Assembly: GCA_039000515.1 (NCBI GenBank)
Contig: JBCFYV010000558.1
Span: 1-64,000, forward strand
DNA: 64,000 nucleotides
Direction: 5' to 3'
DNA from: Timema cristinae
Lineage: Eukaryota; Arthropoda; Insecta; Phasmatodea; Timematidae
Part shown: positions 48,196-58,930 of the stretch, piece after piece
Layout: each line of letters starts with the position of its first letter
Position numbering within the stretch: the first letter of the stretch is position 1
The notes under the pieces: generated by a model
Database searches by the model: none
What the model was told of the DNA's origin: nothing
Seen by the model: only the letters and a program-made list of their open reading frames with translations
Translations under genes and position numbers: made by a program

Positions 48196-50089
48196 TCTTA
48201 AAAAAACAATTAACTTGATGTTTGTTTTGGGCTCCCAGGGCAGTACAGTCCCCCGGGCCACATTTAAAAAAGCTTTTCCCAAAAAGGGGTTTTTTAACAA
48301 TTACCCCAAAGGGAAAAAGTGAAAACCCACATTTAAAAGGGATAACATTTATACAGTCTTGTTTTTGGGGGTCTTTTTAAACTTTTAAGGGAAACCCTTT
48401 AAAAAACGGGTTGGAAAACAGTGATACTCCAGCTATTTGATGGCTAAGAAACAGGCGTCATTAATTATTGGCGGCCCATTTTTTCCTACGGTACTCCCAG
48501 AGCATTCAATGTAAAATTAGTATCTATTAAGGACCAATCCCAAACTTAAACCCTTTAATTAAGGAAAAAATAAAATAGTATTTTTTTGCGCGGACCCCAC
48601 TTTGACAAAAAGTGAAATTTTCCCGGGGGTTTGGGCGCCCCCCAAGTTTAATACTCTCAAAAGAGTGACTACAACATCAAAAATTTAACTTGCTGCAAAA
48701 GGGAAAATTTACAATAAACATCCGGGTTTGGAAACCCAAATAAATTCCCAAAGAACAAATTTTAAATAACGTTTAGGACGTCATGATTAATTTCCCCCAA
48801 AGTTATAGGAACGGGACAGGAAAACCCTTTAAATTTTGGAAAAAAGGTCACTTTCTAAGCCAAGGTTTTTTACTTTTAGAGCAATGTCAAACGACACAAA
48901 AATTTAAACCCAAAAAAACTTCCATTTTGAAGTTAATTACGTTTTTAAACCCAATTCAAAATATTCCCATTTGACATATTTCAAAAAAAAGGGTTTCCCC
49001 CCAAAAAAATTTAAAAAAAAATTAAATTTAAACATGTTTAAAAATTTAAAATTTTCTAAATTTATCTAAAAAAAAACCCAAGTCCTGGGGACCTTATTAA
49101 ACGACGGTGGTTTACAATACCCCAGTTTACGTCTTTCCGGTTTTAACGGGGGGGTTTGGCCGGGTGATGCAATCATCCTCTTGTTTACTGCAAACGCGGC
49201 GAACCCCGGCCCGTCCTAGACTACATTTTCCTTCACTTTGCAAAGGGCAGATTTTTCCTTTAAAAATTCGCCTTTTTCTGTGTAGAAGCGCTCTGTACTT
49301 TGATACCGTTTGGCTGACCTATATATCCCCGCAACCTGGCTCGGAAAATGGAGAATGGGGAAAGGGGGAAATAAATTAAAAAACCCAAAAGGCGGGAAAA
49401 CCAGAAGAAAAAAAATTTAGGGAAAAACAGGGAAAAAAAAGAATCTTTTGGTGAGTTCCTTTTGACGACCCCGGGTTCGCGGGTTTGTGCGCGGGTCTGC
49501 GCGTCACTCTCAACTTCAGCCTTCTTCCATTTGGACAAACCGATACTCGTGAGTCGGATAAAAAGAAAATTTCCCTGTGGTTTAAAAAGTGAGATATTGA
49601 TATTGTAGACATCTTGCCGGGTGATTACAGCACAAGTTCTTATATTAAAATGTATTTTTAAATTAAATTTTTCTTAGTTAATTTCCACTTTTTTTTTAAG
49701 GGGAAAATAGTGATATGGATGTTTTTTTTCTATTATCTCTTTGCACGGGTGGTAAACGTAAAATAAGTACAATAGGGCATCATCTAAATAGAAAAGGCAA
49801 ATGTATTCACGTATTTTATTCATAAATACAAAAATTTTTTGCCCTCTCTTCGATATTTATACAGTAATTCCCAAAAAGACAATTTTTTTGCCCAAACCCA
49901 ACGTTTTTGAAAATTGGACAAATAAGTAACTTTAGTAGACAAAAAATATAAACTTTAGGGGTATTTATATTAAATAGGGTTTGATAAAATTTTTCTATCT
50001 TGCACAAAACACTGAAATATTGAATTTTTACTTTTAGATGTTAAAACCATCTGATTGACCGCAAACAATTTTTAATTTCTAATTTCAAA

Positions 50090-50215
50090 TTTTTTCCTAA
50101 AAAAATTTCTTATTCACCAATCTAAAAATTTTTTTAGTTTTTTTAATGAGGGCCAAAAAAGTATAATTTTCTCACGCGCGTACATAAGTACACAAAACCC
50201 CCTTTTTTTTTTAAT
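50090..50215. repeat. Short dispersed block, copy B
   Basis: Second copy of 21310-21430, ending just before LINE copy 3 resumes. It may therefore mark one end of the inserted element. Confidence 0.55.
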
Positions 50216-50560
50216 TTACGGTCTTTTTTCTTAAACATATTTCAATAAATTTGGTATGTTCTCCCTAATGTGGGGGTATACACCTTTTTTTTTTTTTTTA
50301 GCAGGTTTTCCCCTAATCAAATTTTTACTAATAACCCAATTTGAGCATTTTCCTTTTGGTTGTCCGATTGAATTTTATCCCCTTTGGAACTTTTAAATTT
50401 TAAAATTTATAATCTATTGTGTATTCACCTTATTTAAAAGGTTTTTTAAATTTGTGTTCCCCTATGGGGTTTTTTAATATTTTTTTAATTTCGTTAAAGG
50501 CCCTAATGCCCTTTGTGTCGAGGGACTATAAAACTATAATAATAAAAATTTTATTGGGGA

Positions 50561-51629
50561 AATTAATCCCCATATTTTTGTTTTTTTTATTTTTTTTTTT
50601 GAATCCTTTCCCCTTTGTTTCAAAAAACCAAATGGGGACGGGGAAGGGGAACACCTCTGTCTCAAAAGGACACTCCTTTTGGGTAACACTGTTAAATCCC
50701 CGTCCCGGCGTGGGACACAAACACAAATATGAAAAAAGGTCGTAAGATTTATAATTTTTCTTGTAATTATAGTTCCCACCCCCCAAGGGGGGAAGAGGGG
50801 GGGGCCCCGAAATAAGACATTTTTTAAAATTTTTTTTTTAAAGGGTTTTCAATATCAACAAAAAGGGGTTACAAAAAAACCATATTTAAACTAGCCCCTG
50901 CCCCCTTTTTAAAGTTAAAAATACATTTTTCCCAAATTTTTGGGTAACTACAGTAAAACTTTGTTAGCCCCAAACCCCGGTTTTTAAAAATTTTCCGATA
51001 ATCCTATTCAATTTTTTTTAAAAAAAAGGGGGGAAAAATATTTAAATTTTTTATGAAAAAAAATTTTTTTATTGTCAACAATTTCAAAGACAAATAAAAC
51101 TGAAAGATAAAATTAAAGGGCCCAAATTTCAGATAAAAAAGCTTAATATTATATTTATTCAACACAATGTGTTTTTGGTATTTAAAGAAAAATTAAAGTA
51201 CGGTACTAGGTAATACATCTATAAAAATTTTAAAAACTCTTTTAAACTGAAATTTAAAATTTTCGTAAAAACCCTACATTTCTTTTATATTGCTTTAATC
51301 CAAATTTTTCCCCAAAAAAGGGAAAACAAGCTTTTTTTAAAAATTTAAAGGTAGGATTCCTTCGGGCTCTCACATTTCGGGTCTGCAACCAGTGACTGGA
51401 TTGCTTTCCAAAATTTTTTTATGGGGCCCAAAGTTCCTTCGAAAACTGCGCCCTGGCGGCCAAAGAGCGGCCCCACTTTAATCTACATTGCGGCGTTACC
51501 CCCCAGCAAACGGTATTCTATAAAGTTGTTTTTAGTTTTGTGGGTTGTTTGGGTCTGGTTTTTAAAATGGCCCTTTTATCCATAGAAGAGGTTTAAAAAT
51601 TTAAATTTAAAAAGGGGTGGAAAAAGTAT
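50561..51629. other. AT-rich spacer, no gene recognised
   Basis: Homopolymer-rich sequence. The frames at 50526-50786 on the minus strand and 50419-50745 on the plus strand are composition-driven. A more GC-balanced patch at 51360-51500 was not identified. Confidence 0.5.
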
Positions 51630-52745
51630 TGAATAGGAAAGGGGGTAGGGACCCCAATTGGGCGGAAACGGAATTTTAAAAGTTCCTTTTTAATCGGGGG
51701 TTTCCGGGGTTACCCCCCGGGTTTTTATTAAAAATTTTTGTCAGATGGGACACTTCCGGGAAAGGTTTAAAAAACAACACCTTACCCCGGTTCTATTCAA
51801 GAAATGCGGTTCCACGGGGAAAGAAACTCTGAGCTGTACTTTTTTACCATCGCAAAAACGCCATTGTGGCCAATTTACGCTTTACTTGTCGGGGTATCCC
51901 TTTTTTCGTGGGGTACAAAACCCCAATTAGGGTTGTTTGTAAAGTCTCCAGGGGGGTTAAAGGAAAATTTTTCAACTCTCTGTAAAACCAATACATGGGT
52001 CGGGGAAAATCGCGTAGTGGCTTTCACTTCTCTGCACCCAAGAAACGGTCTTCCACTTCCATAAAAAAAACGGGGGAATACAGCCACCCCCCAAAATTTT
52101 TTTAATGAACCACGTTTTTTCCCTGCCCTCCGAGACCGTAAGGCCCGGGGACTTTTATTTGTTTTTAAAGAAATTTGGGATCCCCCACAAAAAAACCCCT
52201 GAAACGAGGTTAAAAAAAGCACAAAAACCTGCTCAAAGGGTTAGGGGGCCCCTTTCCAGAGGTGCAGAAGGAAAACTTAAAGCCCCTTTTTTTGGGGTCT
52301 TGGTTGGTAAGATGAAACCGTTTTAAACGTTAGTTTTTTTTGGGGTTCAGTTTGGGCCCTTTGACAAAAAAAATTTAATGCTGGTTTGTGTCCACCATGG
52401 GGGCCTTTCGACTGGCAAATTTGGTGTTTTTTCGTAAAAATGGAGTCGTCAGCACCCTTTTCCGAAGCTGGTGACCCCCTTACCCCTTACCGGGGGCCCT
52501 ATTTCGGGCATCTACGGGGTCAAAATTGAAATTGAAAGCCAGAGCATGTTGCCTAGGCCCTGGGTTTCATCCCAAAAAAAAACCGTGCCCTTTTTATAAA
52601 AATAAAAATTGGCGTATATCGGGGCCGGCTGGGACCCCCAGAATGCTTTCGTTTTTTCGACGGGAAAGGGGTTAGTCGCCAAAGTCAATCCCCGAATCCC
52701 CAGGTCAATTTTTCCAGCCTGGAATTTTCCCCCTGCCTCAATCGA
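51630..52745 (+). mobile_element. Jockey/I-type LINE, copy 4 (RT to early RNase H fragment)
   Basis: This fragment starts near RT motif A (a gaccccaattgggcggaaac stretch aligned with the Y-D-T-P-W-R-Y region of copy 2). It passes through a broken form of the block before the catalytic motif (LFKKCGSTGKETLSCTF, about 51795-51845), a corrupted FVDD (cccttttttcgtggggtac, about 51898) and a GFHFSAPK-like block. It reaches a cccaggtcaatttttccagc stretch (about 52699, aligned with IPGRV..) and then stops matching. The 5' part and the rest of RNase H are missing. Confidence 0.7.
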
Positions 52746-55139
52746 GGGGTGACTTTTATAACTTTATTTTGGAAAGGTTAATTTTTTTTCTTTAATGTCT
52801 GTAGATTTTTCGGGCCCCCCCCCCCCCCCTTTGAAAAAATTTAAAAGGGCTCTTCAAGCTTTTTATATTTGTCTGGGATAGATATTGATTTACTGTTTAT
52901 TAAAAAGCTTTTGATATAATGTTTTTTTTGGGTCTAATTGATTAATTTCTTTAGCTTTTTTTTATTCAACTATGTTTTTATCCTTTTATTAAAGAGTTTA
53001 AAGGTTTCACTAAATCACTTTTTGTTATTTTTTAAATTAAATTTCAATTACCTTTACATTTAACTCTTGCTTATTCTATTTTCTCTTTAATTTTTTTTAG
53101 GGTTGGATAAAACTACCTCTTATCCTTTTTATTTTTTTTTAGTGACCTTTTCCCTTACGAGGTAAAGAATGAGTAAGGGGGTTTTTCAGAAAGGAGAGGG
53201 GTTTGGGAACCCCTCCTCGGAATAGCTGGGGCCCAAATAAGGGAGGGTTGAAATCGCGGTGGTTCTTTTTTATACAAAAAGCCCAGAAAAAGAGGGGGTT
53301 CTTTCTTGACAACCCGTCTTCAAAAAGGTAGGTTGCCCTCTCTCCGCAATCAAAAAGCTCCCTGATACGCTGTGCACCCCCTTTCATACTGATCTGTCTG
53401 CATAAAAGGGATATAAAAAAAGGATTTTTTTAATAATGATTTTTTTTAAATTTTAGTTTTTTTTTTAATCAAATTTTGTCAAAATAATTTAAAAAAAACG
53501 ATTAATTTATAATGATTTATACATTTTTAATTATAAATGATTGCAAAGTTAATAAACACAAGATAGACCTGTAAAAAAATCAAAACCCTTTAAAACAAAT
53601 ATAAAAAATTTTGAAACTTCCCTTTGGAAATTTTTTTTTTTAACGCGAGAAATTTGGGGGGGTTTTAAACCCCCAAAACAAAATTAAACCCTTTCCCTGG
53701 CAAGATTTCCCTACAGACATTGATAAAAGATGGTACAAAATGAAACCCTTTTTTCCTTTAAATTGGACAAAGGGCTTGGCATACAAATTTTTTAAAGTTT
53801 TTGTATAATATATTCTTTTTTTTAGTGCCTTTATTTCTAGCTCTGTATTTTTAAACCCCCCTTTTGGGTATAAAAATTTGTTATCCCCCCCAACAACCCA
53901 TTTCAGCATTATTGCACAAAAAAACCCCAAGGATTTTTAAAAAAAAAAAAAAAATAAAAAAGAATTTACTAAAAAGGTTTTTAAAAATTAATTAGGAATA
54001 AAGTTGAAGCCAACATATCTGGGAAATAGTTTAATTTTAATTTTTTTTATCAAACAAATAAAGGCGGGGGTGGGGCACAGTGTAGCAAAAAAGTTTAATT
54101 TTTAGCTTATTTTTTCCATGTGTATTAAAAAATTTAAATTGTTTTTTTTAAAAACTATTTTGTTACTAAGGGTTAGAAAAATTAAAATGTCTATTGTTTT
54201 CATTACCACTTTTAAATTTAACTATATTTAAGTTATTTTTTAAAACCCTGAAAATTGTCACCTGTACTCCAAATTTGGGGGAAAAAAGGAAAACAAAAAA
54301 TTTGAAAGTAAAAAAAAATACAATTTTTTTAAAAGAAATATACTGATATTTATTCTAAAACAATACTTTTTTTTTTACTCAATCAGAAATTTTTTTTTAA
54401 AACTGTAGTTCTTCATGTATTTTATAATTAAGGGACGTTTAGGATATTCATTTTAAAACCCCCAAAATAAAGATTTGTTTTTAAATCTTAATATTTTTTT
54501 GCCCTAAAAATTAGGGGGTTTCGTAACCCCAAACGTTATATCTGTTTCTTCTACAGATTAAAACCCAAAGCTCAACGGGGAAACATAAAATTGGGGGGAA
54601 TCCTTACTGATTTTCAAAGATAGAGCCTCAAAACCCCACCCTCCCATTTTTTCTATTTTATAATTTTCTAAACATAAAACACTATATTTTCCCGGGAAAA
54701 TTTACCCAAACCCCTAATATCATAAAAACTTTTGGTTCTATATTTTCCCTGAAAATGGGTTTCATCATCTTCTTCAAGACGGGTTAATGCCCTAAAGGGA
54801 TATTAAAAATTGGAGAATTACCCTCGTCCTCGGGTCGTGTCCAATTCTTCTCTAAAAAAAATTTTTTTTGTTGAAATTTTTTTTAAAACCTTGTTTTTTT
54901 CCTAACATTTTTTTTGCTGAACCCCTTGAAACCAAGTTTTCCCTTTCAGGTGTATCTATTGTAATGCAACTTTTTCCCTTTCTCCTTTTATTGCAAGGTT
55001 TTCTACTTTTTTTACTTCGATATCCACGAAACATTTTGGGGCTGATGACCTTTTTTAGGAATCTATAAATATGTTTTTTTCCCCGTATCTCTATTTAATA
55101 TAAACAGTTTAAATTTTTCCGATTGTATTCCCTTTCTCC
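52746..55139. other. AT-rich DNA between LINE copy 4 and a LINE 3' tail
   Basis: No gene is recognised. At about 55038-55070 the sequence ggggctgatgacc..taggaatctataaa resembles the 3' end of another Jockey-type element (gctgatgacct..tagg..taaa pattern), but support is weak. C-runs lie near 52816 and T- and A-runs are frequent throughout. Confidence 0.45.
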
Positions 55140-55400
55140 TGCCCAACAAGACAATCAAAATGTTTTTTTTGTCTTTTTATTGGAGTGTTTCACTTGTGTT
55201 TTTTTTTTTTTAGAAAGGTGAAACATTTAATTTATCCCCAAAGTCCCATTTGAGCATTTCCTATGGATGTCTCAAAAGGGGGAATTTTTTAATCTTTTTC
55301 CCCCCTAGGGGTTTTATTATGTTTTTAAATATTTAAAGGCCCTAATGACCTCAAATGTGTCGAGGGGCCCCTTTAAACCATAAAAAAATTTTTAATTTTC
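55140..55400 (+). mobile_element. LINE 3' UTR and tail
   Basis: Aligns with the 3' UTR of copies 1-3: a ggagtgtttcacttgtgttt stretch (about 55182), ccatttgagcat, a ctaggggttttatta-like stretch, then aaggccctaatgacctcaaa, tgtgtcgaggggcccc and taaaccataaa. It could be the end of copy 4 if 52746-55139 is an insertion, or a separate 5'-truncated copy. Confidence 0.75.
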
Positions 55401-57730
55401 CCGGGTACTTGGGGCTGGTGATGCTTTTGCACTAAGCAGTACTATTATAAAACCTTTTCCCGGGTTTTCCTTTCAAAAAAGGATCCGGGGGAAAAGGGTT
55501 TTTAAACTATAGGCTAAGTAAGAAAAAGACGTTTTAAATTTGAAAATGTATTTGGACTATTGTCTTATGTTTTTGGGAATTTATTCAGAAAAGTTTATAC
55601 CATTAAAAACCAAAAGGGTAAAATGGGTTGTTCTTGCTTGTGTTTATTTACATAATTTTTTTGGGAGGGACTGAAAACTCTATTCCCCCTACACACCACC
55701 GGGTACATTTGACAGAGAGGATTTTTAGCCCGGGGTGACATTTTCCTGGTGCGGGAAAACGGGGGAACTAAAAATTTAAATCTTTTAATCGTAATCTGTT
55801 CCTAAAAAGAAGCCCTGCAGCGCTAAAGAAAAAACGGAACGATTTTCCCAAAGGGTATTTTGGGTGTCGAATGAAGGAAAGGTACCATGGGCAAGAAAAG
55901 ATTTGCTCAATTTTTGGGGGTTGTGCGAAGCCCCCAAAAATTCGAACCCGAATCAAAACCCAAAGGGTACTTCGTATTCGATTCAAACCCTATTTTTTGG
56001 CTTCGGCTGCCGTTAGAAGCTTCGACCTTCAAACCTTGAAAATGTTTTAACTTACAGCCCCGGGTTTTTAACAAGATTTAAAACCCCAAAGTACGTACCT
56101 TAAAAAATTTAAAAAATTTTTTTAATTATTATGGGCAATAAATAAAATTCCTTAACGTTGTTATATAAAGAGGGCCCTTTTACTTTTATTCATACCGAAA
56201 TTGAAAAAACTTTCATTATCCCAACTGAAATTTAGATAAAAAAAATAAAAAAAGAAAATTTTTTTTTTAAAATTTTTCGGCCATTTTAAAAATTTTTTAA
56301 ATTATTTTTATTAAAAAATATTTTGAAATAATTTTGAATTCATTTTTCGCAAGCAGACTTTTTAGTTTTTTAAAAATTACTACAGACCAAACTCCTTCTG
56401 GCGAGTATTTTAAATTCGGCAGATTTTGAGCGTATTTTGGACCCGTCCCCCGGCTCGAGTATTGGATATAGCCAAGTTGAGCGATACCCGGGGCGCTTTG
56501 CGTGGGAAAGGGAACACTACGTGCCTAAAAATTTATACTAAAAAAACTTAACGTCATAAACTATAGATGAAAATTTTGCTTTTAAATTTAATTTAAAAAA
56601 AATTATATTTTTTCTTTAAAAAAAAAAAAGGATTTATTTTTTCAAAACCCGTAGATCACGTGTTTTTTGAGCGTCTATTTAAATTGAGTCGTCCCCTTCT
56701 TTGGGGTGAACAATTAATTTAACAAAATGCGGGGTGGTAAAACCCCAGTGGTGATTGTGAAAATACAAATGGGCAAAAAAAGTACTGTGGGGAATTTTTT
56801 TTAAAAAATATTGAAAAAAAAGTGGGGCCGAATGTAAAACATCCCGGGAAAGAACTTCAGGCTCCTCGGGTTTTGTTGGCCTTTTTCTTATTACTGAATT
56901 TAAATTAAAAATTTGTAGACCAGCCTAATTTTTTATTGGGCCTAAAAAATTATGTGAAAACAATTTTTGTAATGGCTTATTTTTCCTAAAAATTTTTTAA
57001 ACTTTTAAATAATTTTTTCCTGTAATTATCATAGGGGCGCCCTTGGGGGCCTAGTGTTTGTTATTGCCCCTTTGTGGAGGGAAATGTGCTTCCCTTAAAT
57101 CCGCTTTTTTGTCAGGGGAAAATTTTTGGGGGTGGGGGGGGGCCCACGAAATTTTGAAAAAGAAAGGTGTGGACCCTCTGAATTTCTGGGGGTTTAAAGG
57201 GGAAACTTCACAGAACAACAAAAAAAATTTAAATAAGATATCGGGTTCTTTGGATGTAATGGTTTCCGCCACGGGGTTTCTCCCCCTATTATAAGCCAAG
57301 TCAAATTGGGGGTGGTTAAAGGTTTTAGATTTTTTTATTTAAGTTACACATTTAAACCTTAGACAAAAAATGGGGGGACTCAAAATAGGGGTTTTGAATC
57401 CTGGTTTGGTGAATTGAGGGTGGTTTTTTTCTAAATGGTTCCTCTCCCGCGTAGCCCTAATTTAACCCCTATTTTAATCTAAATTAAATTTTAACTCTCC
57501 CCTAACACATTAGCGCAATTAGTAAAAAAGCATATTATAACCTAACGGCCATGAAGCTTAGGGGCCCTAAAAAATAAATTTAGGCCTTTTTTATCCCATG
57601 TTTTTAAGGGGAAATTTTGGGAAAAGATTTTAAAGGCAATTTAATAGGCCTACCACATTTACAAAATTTCCCCTGCTAAAATTTTCCATTTCCCTTCCCA
57701 CAAATTTTAAAATTTTTAAATCTTTTTTTC
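55401..57730. other. AT-rich DNA, nothing recognised
   Basis: The sequence is AT-rich with short low-complexity frames on both strands. The overlapping frames at 57051-57299 (plus and minus) reflect G- and C-runs. No RNA gene or repeat was supported. Confidence 0.45.
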
Positions 57731-58930
57731 CCCCCTTAAATTTTTTTTTTTTTTTTAGGCAGGCACAACCAATCACTTTTTAAAACCCACCCCCCAAAAA
57801 AACCCCCAGGCAAATAAAAAGGGAATTTTTTAGAGGGAAAACAACAAGAAGGATCTCCCCGGGCACTTGCTCCAAGAAAAGATAGGACAGTAAAAACAAA
57901 ACATCCAGACAAAGTTAGTAGAGAAAAGAATGGCTCATCACCCCGTATGCTAAAAAACCACCACAAAACAAGATTACAAAAAAGCTTGAAAAAATAACTT
58001 TTCCCAACATTTTTGTTGAGGGGAGGGCTTTTTAAATTTGGGTTAAACTTTTTGTTTTCCCAACTACAAGATTCCTACACAAAAACTTTTCCTCTGGGAA
58101 AATTATGAAACCCGTGCCCCTACCAAGGACTCGGGATCGTCTCAAAACAATTTTTCTTCAAGATCTCCCATTTTTTTACGGGCCCACTAACCCTCAAAAA
58201 TTCTATGGCGGACATCTCGTCCCCACAGACAGCTATTCATTTCAATTTGGGAAATTACCTAAAATGACAAATAACTAAAAGGGACATTCACTATGGAAAT
58301 CTTTCCCAATAAAATGAAAGTATTCTAGAGCCAACATAAAATCTAGACTTGAGAAAATGTGTTTTTAATTGGGCATTTCACTGGGGAAAAGGGACAACCC
58401 CCAATTTTACTGAAATTCCCGGGGTTAAAAATGCCCCCAAATTTTCCCGCTCTGTTTCCCAAAACATTTTTGGGTGACAAACCCCTTTCCTTGCTTTGCA
58501 CTTCCTAAAATTAGCTGTTACGATTCCAAATCTAAGTGCCCGGGTGTAAAAGAAGCTGTTACAGAAGGCAAAAAATATTGGGGGGTCATTACAGGCGTAG
58601 CTCTCAAGCACGGGAAACGCCTTCATAGTCTGCAAAAAGAGAATGCGGGTTTCCCCCAAATGGAGCTTTCAGTATGTGGAGACCCGGCTGGAGTAGTGGT
58701 ATTGCATGCTTCAGCGGCTTGTTGAAGGGGGGCCCCATCGCTGCTGAACAAAGCCCCAGTCTGAACACAATATTGAACCGCTGAAAAAATGCAGTTTGGG
58801 GCTCAAAGCAAAGGGGTTTTGGGGTTTTTCTTGAGCCACTTGCTCAACCCCAAAAAGGGAAAATAAGTGGCGATTCATATCCAACCTTTTCGAGGGGCCC
58901 ATCCCCATCCAACACTGTCTGATTTTTCCC
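57731..58930. other. Balanced-composition block, unassigned
   Basis: This stands out from the AT-rich flanks. A T-run ending in ag (57747-57759) resembles a splice acceptor. Downstream, frames at 58474-58725 (plus, 83 codons) and 58378-58659 (minus, 93 codons) overlap, and I recognise neither. It could be a degraded gene or element fragment. Confidence 0.35.

Larger units (their letters stand above)
46681..50254. mobile_element. About 3.6-kb insertion in LINE copy 3 3' UTR
   Basis: The LINE 3' UTR breaks off near 46680 and continues near 50255 (tgtgggggtatacacc matches the ggagtgatacac of copy 1). The intervening DNA holds an AT-rich block (46681-47740, of which 47190-47700 recurs at 20740-21260), a SINE-like block (47890-48195) and a short block (50090-50215) that recurs at 21310-21430. 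The stretch 48200-50090 has no recognised gene. A frame at 49107-49379 (90 codons) is unassigned. It may be one composite element or several nested ones. Confidence 0.5.
42890..50560 (+). mobile_element. Jockey/I-type LINE, copy 3 (5' truncated, split by two insertions)
   Basis: LINE sequence starts in the RT fingers/palm (about 42890), so ORF1, the endonuclease and the first part of the RT are absent. It runs to 43619, resumes at about 44896, continues through the RT thumb, RNase H and 3' UTR to about 46680, and then resumes at about 50255. It ends in ggccctaatgccc, gtgtcgaggg and a short (AAT)n stretch at 50505-50560. Joining the three pieces restores the order seen in copies 1 and 2, which is the evidence that the intervening 1.3 kb and 3.6 kb are insertions. 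Confidence 0.75.

Noticed and set aside
47821..48300. Minus-strand frame of 159 codons
   Set aside because: It crosses a repeated SINE-like block whose other copy is not open, and it begins and ends in low-complexity sequence.
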